Shown here one piece after another: positions 7,299 to 13,756 of a stretch of DNA of 18,279 bases. This stretch comes from JAAYJS01 sp964346185 (GTDB taxonomy: Bacteria > Bacillota > Clostridia > Eubacteriales > Eubacteriaceae). How positions within the stretch are numbered: the first letter of the stretch is position 1; every line of letters starts with the position of its first letter. The stretch spans positions 1 through 18,279 of the forward strand of contig CAYFTR010000031.1 of assembly GCA_964346185.1 (NCBI GenBank). The letters run 5' to 3'. The position numbers were made by a program, and so were the translations under genes. A model generated the notes under the pieces. It was not told where the DNA came from, did no database searches, and worked only from the letters and a program-made list of their open reading frames with translations.

Positions 7299-8084
7299 AT
7301 GATGGAAACAACAGATTGTACACCCGTCGATTGCAGCACATGCAACGAGGAGTGCGGTAGTCGTCAAGAAACAGAAAGTAATATTTTAAAACCACATCCC
7401 TGGTCCAATATCAAAAAAGTGATTGCTATCGGTGGTGGAAAGGGCGGGGTCGGACGCTCTTATATTACATCCAATTTAGCGGTATCTTTAAAAAACGAAG
7501 GCTATAATGTCGGTATTTTAGACGCCGACATTATGGGACCCGCTATATCACATGCTTTCGGTATTAAAGAAAAAGCAAGCGGGTCGGATAAAGGCATCTA
7601 TCCGGTTAAAACGTCAGAAGGTATCGAAATATTTTCTATGGGTTTACTTCAAAAATCCGGCGGAGATCCTGCAATACTAAATGCGGCCACGGCAGCGGGT
7701 ATTGTAAAACAATTTTGGACCGAGGTGATATGGGGAGATAAAGACTTTCTCCTGATTGATTTACCTTCGGGTACCGGAGATATACCACAAACCGTTTTGG
7801 AAGTTTTACCGGTTAATGCAGTGGTCTGTGTTACAAATCCCTTTGCTTTAACACAAATAATAACGGAAAAATCAGTCAGAATGATTGAGACGGCAGGAAT
7901 ACCTGTTTTAGCAGTTGTTGTCAATAAATCATCGGAAGAAACTGACGACATAAAAAATACTAAAGCGGATGCGAGCATCCCTTACTTTGCAACAAACGAA
8001 TATTTAATGAACCGGGGTCTTACGTCTGAAATTTCATTAAAGGAATTAAAATCGGTAGTGGATAAAATCATTCATTTGTTATAA
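7299..8084 (+). CDS. Mrp/NBP35-like P-loop ATPase with an atypical Walker A
   Basis: A 261-aa member of the Mrp/ApbC/NBP35 family, which normally binds and transfers Fe-S clusters. The N-terminus has four cysteines, C7-x4-C12-x2-C15-x3-C19, as seen in cluster-binding N-terminal extensions of Mrp proteins from anaerobes. The deviant Walker A reads GGGKGGVGRS. The upstream signature lysine is present, but the P-loop lysine before serine is arginine (codon cgc). Walker A' (DADIMGPA) and the LLIDLPSGTGD stretch are normal. The C-terminal CxxC that forms the bridging cluster site in typical Mrp is absent; the region reads VVVNKSSEETDD. A ribosome site (aggtaagg) precedes ATG 7299; the ATG at 7302 is an equal alternative. 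It sits 17 bp after thrS. It may be a scaffold with altered nucleotide handling. Family confident, biochemical role uncertain. Confidence 0.85.
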   Translation: MMETTDCTPVDCSTCNEECGSRQETESNILKPHPWSNIKKVIAIGGGKGGVGRSYITSNLAVSLKNEGYNVGILDADIMGPAISHAFGIKEKASGSDKGIYPVKTSEGIEIFSMGLLQKSGGDPAILNAATAAGIVKQFWTEVIWGDKDFLLIDLPSGTGDIPQTVLEVLPVNAVVCVTNPFALTQIITEKSVRMIETAGIPVLAVVVNKSSEETDDIKNTKADASIPYFATNEYLMNRGLTSEISLKELKSVVDKIIHLL

Positions 8085-8095
8085 AGTCTCAAGTA

Positions 8096-8129
8096 AAAGT
8101 GAAAAGACAATGGAAACATTTTTCACTTT
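8096..8129 (+). promoter_or_regulatory. Inverted repeat between the Mrp-like gene and azlC
   Basis: Perfect ten-base arms AAAGTGAAAA and TTTTCACTTT enclose a 14-nt loop. The right arm abuts the azlC ribosome site (8131-8138). No separate U-run follows, so it could be a weak terminator/attenuator or a translation-control hairpin. Confidence 0.4.
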
Positions 8130-8145
8130 GAAGAGGTGTGTAGAA

Positions 8146-8835
8146 ATGAAAGACATTATGAAAGTTGCTGTACCTCTAACTGTTCCCGTGTTTTTCTCTT
8201 ATATCTTTGCGGGAACAGCCTTCGGTATTTTACTTAATCAATTAGGCTATTCGTTTTGGTGGGCTTTATTTATCAGCAGTATTGTTTATGCAGGAACGAT
8301 GCAATTTGTTCTTTTATCATTTTTAGATGGGGGAATTGCATTAATAAATGCTGCTTTTATTACTTTAGCTGTAAACTTGCGTCACGCATTTTATGGTTTG
8401 AGCTTTATTGAAGCATTTAAAAAAATGGGGTCGATCGGACAATATATGATTTTTTCTCTAACTGATGAAACCTATGCAATTATGTGTCAAATGGATTCTT
8501 TTCAATTCAAAAATATGTCTAAAATTCGATTAATAGTTGCGATGCTTAACCAATTTTATTGGATCACCGGCTGTGTTTCGGGTGCACTGTTGGGTAGTTT
8601 TATGCCAATAAATTTGAAAGGAATAGAATTTGCAATGCCGGCTTTATTTATGGTAATGTTTGTGGAGCAATGGCAAAATAAGAAAAACCGTTTTCCGAAT
8701 GTTCTCGGTATAGTCGTCGGCTTAACGGCATTATTTATATTGGGAGCGGACAATTTTATTTTACCGGCGTTGTGCGTCGTTACATTAATATTTTTATTAA
8801 TGGATCAAGAAAAACTGGAAAGAGTCCTTCTATAA
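8146..8835 (+). CDS. azlC: AzlC family branched-chain amino-acid exporter, large subunit
   Basis: The membrane subunit of the AzlCD exporter (LIV-E family; YgaZ/H in E. coli), known to export branched-chain amino acids and their analogues. I chose the ATG at 8146 because gaggtg lies at a good distance before it. An in-frame ATG at 8110 lies inside an inverted repeat and has no ribosome site. The 229 aa contain several hydrophobic spans. Family landmarks are the N-terminal FFSYIFAGTAFGIL, SSIVYAGTMQFVLL, the VNLRHAFYGLS stretch (conserved N-R-H) and LTDETYAI. azlD starts on the very next base after the stop codon, so the two subunits are co-translated. Substrate range is inferred from the family only. 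Confidence 0.93.
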   Translation: MKDIMKVAVPLTVPVFFSYIFAGTAFGILLNQLGYSFWWALFISSIVYAGTMQFVLLSFLDGGIALINAAFITLAVNLRHAFYGLSFIEAFKKMGSIGQYMIFSLTDETYAIMCQMDSFQFKNMSKIRLIVAMLNQFYWITGCVSGALLGSFMPINLKGIEFAMPALFMVMFVEQWQNKKNRFPNVLGIVVGLTALFILGADNFILPALCVVTLIFLLMDQEKLERVLL

Positions 8836-9165
8836 ATGTTAACTTTTCAAGAATCTGTCAGCATTATTTTAGTGGTCGCGCTGGTAACGTATTTGACCCG
8901 TGCTTTGCCCTTTATTCTTTTCAGTAACAAAGAACCGTCAAATAGAATTATTTTACTTGGAAAGATTTTACCCTTTTCCATTATTGCGATATTAGTTGTT
9001 TATGCATTAAAGGACATTCAATGGAGTGTTTATCCTTACGGATTACCGGAAGTATTGTCATTGGCTTTTACAGCGGCACTTCATTGGTGGAAGCAAAACA
9101 ATATAGTTTCTATCGGTGGCGGTACGCTTTTGTATATGATTTTAATTCAAGCTGTATTTGTATAG
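8836..9165 (+). CDS. azlD: AzlD family branched-chain amino-acid exporter, small subunit
   Basis: The small partner of AzlC (YgaH-like), needed for branched-chain amino-acid export at the inner membrane. The 109 aa carry about four hydrophobic spans. The family signature is LVTYLTRALPFILFS near 14-28, followed by LGKILPFSIIAILVVYAL and a C-terminal GGGTLLYMIL segment. It begins immediately after the azlC stop (taaatg arrangement) without its own strong ribosome site, which indicates translational coupling. No clear terminator follows in the 81-bp gap. Confidence 0.92.
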   Translation: MLTFQESVSIILVVALVTYLTRALPFILFSNKEPSNRIILLGKILPFSIIAILVVYALKDIQWSVYPYGLPEVLSLAFTAALHWWKQNNIVSIGGGTLLYMILIQAVFV

Positions 9166-9246
9166 CCTGAATTAAAGTAAAATATTATATAGTTTGTTTA
9201 TCACATTTGCTAATTTAAAAGAAAATATAATGTGTAAGGAGGCTTT

Positions 9247-9576
9247 ATGGCTACAACAATTGTGAAACCGGGGTCATGCAAATTAATATCCAAAATCGTT
9301 GTGACGAAGAAAAAGGATGACCGTAACGATAATACCGTTCAAATTGATATTGAAAGTGAATCTGCTAATATAAACAGATTAGCAAAAAAATTAAAAGAAT
9401 TGGACGGCTTTAAAGAATGCTTCAGTAAGATTTCCACATCTGAGGTATATCGGTTAAGCGAAGAAGCCGGGTTACACCTCTCTTGTCCGGTACCTTCCGC
9501 CATATTAAAAACAATTGAGGTGGAATGTGGCTTAAATCTCCCTCAAGAGGTTGAAATGATAGTCAAAAAAAGTTAG
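9247..9576 (+). CDS. DUF6951-like small cysteine-containing protein, copy 1
   Basis: A 109-aa soluble protein that resembles the DUF6951 family of small proteins in anaerobic Bacillota (recognised from memory, not searched). Visible pattern: PGSC near the N-terminus (C11), a beta-rich stretch to about 36, a helical LAKKLKELDGF segment, then HLSCPVPSAILKTIEVECGLNLP with C80 and C94. C58 is specific to this copy. No signal peptide or membrane span is present, and the function is unknown. An excellent ribosome site (taaggagg) precedes the ATG. A paralogue of identical length lies 25 bp downstream, and both end at one terminator. The conserved cysteines hint at metal binding or thiol chemistry, but this is inference. 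Confidence 0.75.
   Translation: MATTIVKPGSCKLISKIVVTKKKDDRNDNTVQIDIESESANINRLAKKLKELDGFKECFSKISTSEVYRLSEEAGLHLSCPVPSAILKTIEVECGLNLPQEVEMIVKKS
9493..9536 (+). repeat. 44-bp exact repeat, copy A, shared by the two paralogues
   Basis: This stretch, encoding PSAILKTIEVECGLN, is base-for-base identical to 9848-9891 in the neighbouring gene, third codon positions included. Identity continues with scattered mismatches to about 9550. The rest of the two genes differs at most positions. Confidence 0.9.
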
Positions 9577-9601
9577 GAAAACTTTATTTAAAGGAGCGTA
9601 T

Positions 9602-9931
9602 ATGACGATAACAACATTAAATCCGGGTTCTTGTAACTTTAACTCAACTATCAGTGTAAACAGAACGGGAAAGGGTCGTAGAGATTATACCGTATCCATA
9701 GAGATTACCAGTCAATGTCCTTCCGTCAAAAATTTAGCGGAAGAGCTGAAAGAGGTCGACGGTTTTCAAGAGTCTTTAAAAAAAATTTCAACTTCTGAAA
9801 TTTATCGATTAAGCGGAGAAAAACTGAAACATCTTTCCTGTCCGATTCCTTCCGCCATATTAAAAACAATTGAGGTGGAATGTGGCTTAAACCTCCCTCA
9901 GGAAGTTAAAATGGTAACAACAAAAGATTAG
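9602..9931 (+). CDS. DUF6951-like small cysteine-containing protein, copy 2
   Basis: A 109-aa paralogue of the preceding gene, in the same frame and orientation after 25 bp, with its own ribosome site (aaaggagc). It keeps C11 (NPGSC), C80 and C94 at identical positions. It carries C39 in the ITSQCPSVKNLAEEL stretch, where copy 1 has serine/alanine, and it lacks C58. From memory, an acidic-cysteine-proline (DCP-like) motif at this place is usual for DUF6951-type proteins, so copy 2 looks closer to the ancestral form and copy 1 diverged. The C-terminal third is nearly identical to copy 1 even in DNA. Function unknown; hetero-oligomer formation by the pair is possible but unproven. Confidence 0.75.
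   Translation: MTITTLNPGSCNFNSTISVNRTGKGRRDYTVSIEITSQCPSVKNLAEELKEVDGFQESLKKISTSEIYRLSGEKLKHLSCPIPSAILKTIEVECGLNLPQEVKMVTTKD
9848..9891 (+). repeat. 44-bp exact repeat, copy B
   Basis: Partner of 9493-9536. The offset between copies (355 bp) equals the offset between the two gene starts, so this is alignment of paralogues, not an inserted element. Confidence 0.9.
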
Positions 9932-9950
9932 TAACATATTTTATGTATTA

Positions 9951-9997
9951 AGTACCTGTAGCTGAAAGAAATCTTTTTGCTATAGGTACTTTTTTTA
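9951..9997 (+). terminator. Terminator after the DUF6951-like pair
   Basis: Twelve-base arms AGTACCTGTAGC and GCTATAGGTACT (one G-U pair) are followed directly by TTTTTTT. It lies 20 bp after the second gene. Confidence 0.88.
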
Positions 9998-10049
9998 TTA
10001 AGGATAATATTTTTCAAAAATCAGCAAAAAAATATGAAGAGGATAATAT

Positions 10050-10077
10050 TTGTAAATACATTTATTACTACTATTAA
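10050..10077 (+). promoter_or_regulatory. Possible promoter of the FNT transporter, with a 12-bp direct repeat
   Basis: TTGTAA and TATTAA are spaced by 16 bases. The exact 12-mer AGGATAATATTT occurs at 10001-10012 and again at 10040-10051, the second copy touching the -35. The region is A+T rich, so both signals are tentative. Confidence 0.35.
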
Positions 10078-10124
10078 ATTTTGTTAAAAAATGGTAATAT
10101 TAACACTAAAGAAGGAGGAATGAT

Positions 10125-10895
10125 ATGAACGGATTTTTATCACCTGCAGAAATTGCGGAAGTATGGGTACAAAACGGTATTAAAAAAGCAAAACTACCAA
10201 TAGGTAAAATGCTTATACTGGGTGTTTTTGCAGGAATTTTTATTGGACTCGGTGCACACGGCTTTCTAACTGCGACAGCTCCGGGGGGGAGTGCCGCTGA
10301 AGCTATGCTTCAAAAATTTATCGGTGCTTCTGTTTTTCCGGCAGGATTAATGATGGTTATTATTTGCGGTGCTGAGCTGTTTACAGGTAACAACCTGCTT
10401 ACTTTAGCCTTAGGCAGAAAAGAAATAACTGTATCCGAAATGCTGACAAACTGGATTTTTGTTTATATTGGTAACTTTATCGGGTCGGTACTTTTGGCAC
10501 TGTTTTTGGCAAAAAGCGGACTGTTTGCCGGTGCTTTAGCAGAAAAGGCAATCGCTGTGGCTCAAAGTAAATCTCAAATGCCCTTTATGGAAGCAATTAT
10601 TCGCGGTATGCTCTGTAATATAGTTGTCGTTTTGGCTTGTTGGTTTCAAGCGGGTTCGAAAGATATTGCAGGAAAAATTTTAGCAATCTGGTTTCCGATT
10701 ATGCTCTTTGTATTTGCCGGTTTTGAACACTCCGTTGCCAATATGACTTACATTCCTTTAGGCATGTTTTTAGGAGCCGAAGTTAGCGTTTCGCAATTTT
10801 TAATGGGCAATTTAATTCCCGTAACCATTGGCAATATGATCGGTGGTGCGGTCATTGTACCTGTGGCTTATTACTATGCTTATTTAAAAAAATAA
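10125..10895 (+). CDS. Formate/nitrite transporter family channel
   Basis: A 256-aa inner-membrane protein of the FNT family (FocA, NirC, HSC), pentameric channels for small monovalent anions such as formate, nitrite or hydrosulfide. Six hydrophobic spans are visible, starting near 28, 68, 107, 158, 186 and 230. The FNT signature AGLMMVIICGAELFTGNN is at 73-90, and the central-pore histidine is H202 in GFEHSVANM. N- and C-termini are short and cytoplasmic. A strong site (agaaggagga) precedes the ATG. It is a single gene between terminators. No pyruvate formate-lyase or nitrite reductase gene is adjacent, so FocA versus NirC cannot be decided; formate is the more likely cargo in a fermenter (inference). 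Confidence 0.93.
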   Translation: MNGFLSPAEIAEVWVQNGIKKAKLPIGKMLILGVFAGIFIGLGAHGFLTATAPGGSAAEAMLQKFIGASVFPAGLMMVIICGAELFTGNNLLTLALGRKEITVSEMLTNWIFVYIGNFIGSVLLALFLAKSGLFAGALAEKAIAVAQSKSQMPFMEAIIRGMLCNIVVVLACWFQAGSKDIAGKILAIWFPIMLFVFAGFEHSVANMTYIPLGMFLGAEVSVSQFLMGNLIPVTIGNMIGGAVIVPVAYYYAYLKK

Positions 10896-10916
10896 AATAT
10901 AACAAAAAATATATCG

Positions 10917-10962
10917 CTAAAAAAGAGATGTTTGCAATGAATTGTAAACATCTCTTTTTTAG
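10917..10962 (+). terminator. Bidirectional terminator between the FNT gene and proC
   Basis: The arms CTAAAAAAGAGATGTTT and AAACATCTCTTTTTTAG are near-perfect complements around a short loop. A-runs and T-runs on both sides let it serve the rightward transporter gene and the leftward proC gene. Confidence 0.88.
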
Positions 10963-11019
10963 TGATTGGCTCTACAGCAAGAAGACTTAAGTAGTTGCTG
11001 TTTTCTATTAGATTCGAAC

Positions 11020-11820
11020 TTATAATAAATTTCTTGATTTTTTTGCTGCGTGACGCTCTGCTTCTATAAAGGCGGAGCGAACGCCTTTTGCTTCAAGAAC
11101 GGCCAAGCCTTCTATGGTTGTTCCGCCAGGGGTGCTTAACATATCCTTTAATTGTCCCGGATGCTTACCGGATTCCAAAACCATTTTTGCGGCACCTAAA
11201 ACGGTTTGTGCAGCAAGTTTGGTAGCGACATTTCTCTCCAACCCCTCCAAGACACCGCCGTCGGCCATGGCCTCAATCACCAAATAAATATAAGCCGGCC
11301 CCGAACCGCTTACGGATGTAACTGCATCTAAGCAATTTTCATCAACAATTTCCGCTTTACCGAAACACGAAAAAATAGCAAGGATATCTTCTTTTTCTTT
11401 TTCGTTTACCCATTCATTAAAACTGAGGGCGGTCATCGCTTCTCCGACCATGGCAGCTGTATTAGGCATAGCACGAACTAATTTTTTGTTTTCACCCAAT
11501 TTAAAAGACAACCGGTCAAGGGTTACGCCCGCCGCAACGGACACAATAACGGTTTCCGGCATAAGTGTATCTTTTATTTCGCTCATGACTTGATCAATTG
11601 TATCGGGTTTTACGGCTAATATAACAATATCCAAAGCCTTCATAATGGTTGAGGTATTTTGTGTAACACGAATATTATAGTGATTATAAAGTTCACTTAA
11701 ATTTTTAGAGCAGGGATCCGCTACATAAATACACTCGGAAGTATATAAGCCGGAGCGATAAACACCCTCTACCATTGCTCTTCCCAAATTACCACAACCG
11801 ATAAAACCGATATTTTTCAT
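11020..11820 (-). CDS. proC: Pyrroline-5-carboxylate reductase
   Basis: Catalyses the last step of proline synthesis, reduction of pyrroline-5-carboxylate with NAD(P)H. I place the start at 11820, where MKNIGFIGCGNLG begins and ggaggg stands six bases ahead; a longer in-frame start at 11871 would lie inside yjbQ. The 266 aa are normal length. The N-terminal Rossmann motif is GFIGCGNLGRAM. VKP (LAVKPDTI) and the MPNTAA segment follow, and the family signature PGGTTIEGLAVLE lies near the C-terminus, after SVSGSGPAY. It begins one base after the yjbQ stop codon, with its ribosome site inside yjbQ, so the two form an operon. proA and proB are not nearby. Confidence 0.96.
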   Translation of the reverse strand: MKNIGFIGCGNLGRAMVEGVYRSGLYTSECIYVADPCSKNLSELYNHYNIRVTQNTSTIMKALDIVILAVKPDTIDQVMSEIKDTLMPETVIVSVAAGVTLDRLSFKLGENKKLVRAMPNTAAMVGEAMTALSFNEWVNEKEKEDILAIFSCFGKAEIVDENCLDAVTSVSGSGPAYIYLVIEAMADGGVLEGLERNVATKLAAQTVLGAAKMVLESGKHPGQLKDMLSTPGGTTIEGLAVLEAKGVRSAFIEAERHAAKKSRNLL

Positions 11821-11821
11821 A

Positions 11822-12220
11822 CTATCCCTCCAATATTTTGATATAATAATGTCTGGTTCTCGGACCGTCAAATTCCGAAAAATATAAGGATTGCCAACGC
11901 CCCAATAGGGGAGAACCGTTTAGTATTATAACGGTTTCGCTTGCCCCTGTTACCATTGAACTAAAATGCGCAGTGGAATTTCCTTCGAAATGTTTAAAAG
12001 TATTTAAATTTGGAAAATATGTGTCTATTGCTGAAGATAAGTCTTTCAATACATCGGGATCTCCGTTTTCATTAATGGTTATGCCCGCCGTCGTATGTGG
12101 TGAAAAAATAATTGCAATACCGTTCTTAACACCGCTTTTGCGTATAGCTTCATTTAAGGAACGGTCAATATTATAATACATGACCTTTTGGTCGGTTTGG
12201 ATTGAATAGTCGTAAATCAT
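11822..12220 (-). CDS. YjbQ / UPF0047 family protein
   Basis: A 132-aa member of the YjbQ family (secondary thiamine-phosphate synthase enzyme family). Some members show weak thiamine-phosphate synthase activity, but the physiological role is unsettled. Recognised motifs are FSPHTTAGITINENGDPDV near 40-58, the HFEGNSTAHFSSMVTGAS stretch, then LLGRWQSLYFSEFDGPRTR. The conserved histidines (HTT, HFEGNS, AHF) form the presumed metal/active site. A clean ribosome site (cggagg) precedes the ATG. Co-transcribed with proC, whose start follows one base after this stop. Metabolic connection between the two is not evident from sequence. Confidence 0.93.
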   Translation of the reverse strand: MIYDYSIQTDQKVMYYNIDRSLNEAIRKSGVKNGIAIIFSPHTTAGITINENGDPDVLKDLSSAIDTYFPNLNTFKHFEGNSTAHFSSMVTGASETVIILNGSPLLGRWQSLYFSEFDGPRTRHYYIKILEG

Positions 12221-12329
12221 AGAACCTCCGAAATTGTGATAGTGTTAATTTTATCGAGTACGACTTTATTTTGGCTTTTAAAAGTCAAATAACAAATTTT
12301 TTCGAAGCTGCAGATAGATAGGTGAGAGA

Positions 12330-12803
12330 ATGAAAAAGACAAATGCTATGCGTATTTTAGATGGTATGGGTTTCCCTTATGATATTAAATTTTATGACAC
12401 GAAAGACGGAAAGCTGGACGGCGTTTCTGTTTCTGAAAAAACCGGTCTGGATCCGAATGTTGTTTTTAAAACTTTGGTTTGCAAAAATATAAACAGTTAT
12501 TTTGTTTTTGTAATACCGGTTATAAAAACTTTAGACTTAAAAAAAGCGGCGGTTGCCGCTACCGTTAAAAAAATTGAAATGATTCATAAAAAAGATTTAA
12601 AAGGGGTGACAGGCTATCAACCCGGTGGTTGCTCACCAATCGCTATGAAAAAGATTTTTCCGACTTTTATCGATGATAGTGCTATGAGGTCGGAAAAGAT
12701 AGCTGTCAGTGCCGGGCAAGTCGGTGCACAAATTATTTTAAATCCGTATCATTTAATTAAAGCTACAGCTGCACATTGGGCAAATCTTGTTGTAGATGTC
12801 TAA
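12330..12803 (+). CDS. ybaK: Cys-tRNA(Pro)/Cys-tRNA(Cys) deacylase (YbaK/EbsC family)
   Basis: A trans-editing factor that hydrolyses cysteine wrongly attached to tRNA(Pro). The 157 aa are the usual length of the single-domain YbaK fold. The catalytic-site lysine lies in the VFKTLV motif (K47), and the family's GYQPGGCSPIAMKK segment is at 96-108. The C-terminal SAGQVGAQIILNPYHLIKAT matches the family end (usually AGRRGLQIxL-P). A ribosome site (aggtgaga) precedes the ATG. The gene is divergent from yjbQ and convergent with the broken Crp/Fnr gene 22 bp downstream. No hairpin terminator is visible between them. Confidence 0.92.
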   Translation: MKKTNAMRILDGMGFPYDIKFYDTKDGKLDGVSVSEKTGLDPNVVFKTLVCKNINSYFVFVIPVIKTLDLKKAAVAATVKKIEMIHKKDLKGVTGYQPGGCSPIAMKKIFPTFIDDSAMRSEKIAVSAGQVGAQIILNPYHLIKATAAHWANLVVDV

Positions 12804-12825
12804 ACAATTCTAATAAAGCGGTCAA

Positions 12826-13483
12826 TTATAATTTAGAAAAGGTTTTCAATTTATCGAAATCTGTAATAATAATAGATCGATTAGCGGTTTGAATGCAGCC
12901 CTTCTGTCGGAAAACACTTAAAATTTTTGCAACTTGTGATCGCGAAATATTGATAGCGGCACCGATTTCTTTTTGACTCATTTCGATTTTATAACTTGTT
13001 TGTTTACCGGACATGTCTGTAAAAAACATTAGAAAGTTAGCTAACCTTGTTGTTAAATCACTGATCCCCAAACTACCGGAGTAGTAAGTAACTTGACGCA
13101 GAACCTTACTGTAATAGGAAACTAAATCGTACGCAAATTCCGGACTATATGCCAACATTTGTTTTAAAACGTCCGTATTAAAAACTAAGACGGAAATATC
13201 CGTCATACAGGATATACTGACAACGGATTTTTCACTGTCCGTAACACAATCCATTCCGATCATCGTATTACTTTTCATAAAATCGATGATGCGTTCGCTA
13301 CCGTCGTAATTTGTAATATATACTTTTACAATACCGTCCAATACATAGTACATCCAACCTTTGGTTTCACATTGTTTACATAAATCTTTACCTTTTAGTA
13401 CTTTTACCGGCGGAACAAAACTTTTTAAACATATCGCGGTATTTAATCAGATCATCTTCAAACATAATACTGAAACTGGCCAT
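12826..13483 (-). pseudogene. Crp/Fnr family transcriptional regulator, broken by a one-base frameshift
   Basis: The intact reading would give about 218 aa: an N-terminal cyclic-nucleotide-type beta barrel (MYYVLDGIVKVYITNYDG region) and a C-terminal Crp winged helix (MSQKEIGAAINISRSQVAKIL). A good ribosome site (aggtgg) precedes ATG 13483, which opens MASFSIMFEDDLIKYRDMFKKF and then runs off-frame to a TAA at 13388-13390. The natural continuation (VPPVKVLKGKDLCKQC) is found one base over, so there is one extra base in the A4 run at 13417-13420 or the T5 run at 13422-13426 (plus-strand bases). The remaining open frame from ATG 13353 (175 aa) lacks part of the barrel and any ribosome site. It is divergent from the molybdenum hydroxylase operon and is probably its regulator (inference). 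Confidence 0.85.
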
Positions 13484-13756
13484 CTGTACCACCTTCCTTT
13501 AGATTTTTAGCTTTGTACATTCATTTTAACAAGAGTTGTGACGATAAACAAGTTTAACAACATAAATAGAAAAAGTGTCTACACATAGACACTTTCTTAC
13601 AAAGTAAACGTATACACCGACGTGGAATTAATATCCGATTAAGGATAAAATAAAATCAATTAATGGCAATTATTACAAAGGAGGGTAGTTGCGTACGTAT
13701 TTTATTGTTAAATTAATATCATATTAAGTTCTAATTTTAAAAGGAGGATAGATTGC
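13484..13756 (+). promoter_or_regulatory. Divergent control region of the Crp/Fnr gene and the molybdenum hydroxylase operon
   Basis: 273 bp without a convincing gene. It holds a perfect 10-bp-arm palindrome (13572-13595), an FNR/CRP-like TTGT-N8-ACAA dyad (about 13536-13551), and two copies of TTAAT-N5-ATTAA at 13628-13642 and 13713-13727. A second ribosome-site-like aaaggaggg at about 13677 has no proper start codon after it. I see no convincing -35/-10 pair for the rightward operon. Confidence 0.5.
13572..13595 (+). repeat. Perfect 10-bp-arm inverted repeat in the operon control region
   Basis: The arms AAAGTGTCTA and TAGACACTTT are exactly complementary around CACA. The core GTGTCTA-N4-TAGACAC has the size of a dimeric regulator site. 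It could instead be a stem-loop, but only three T's end the right arm and no longer U-run follows, so I prefer an operator. Confidence 0.6.

Noticed and set aside
9226..9231. TATAAT just before the first DUF6951-like gene as a promoter.
   Set aside because: It would leave only a few bases before the ribosome site, and no -35 stands at 16-18 bp.
9493..9891. The 44-bp repeat as a mobile element end or recombination site.
   Set aside because: It falls at the same codons in two paralogous genes of equal length, so it reflects duplication or conversion.
13677..13735. A leader peptide after the aaaggaggg sequence (TTG start, 12 codons).
   Set aside because: The spacing to TTG is too short, there is no ATG, and no attenuator hairpin follows.
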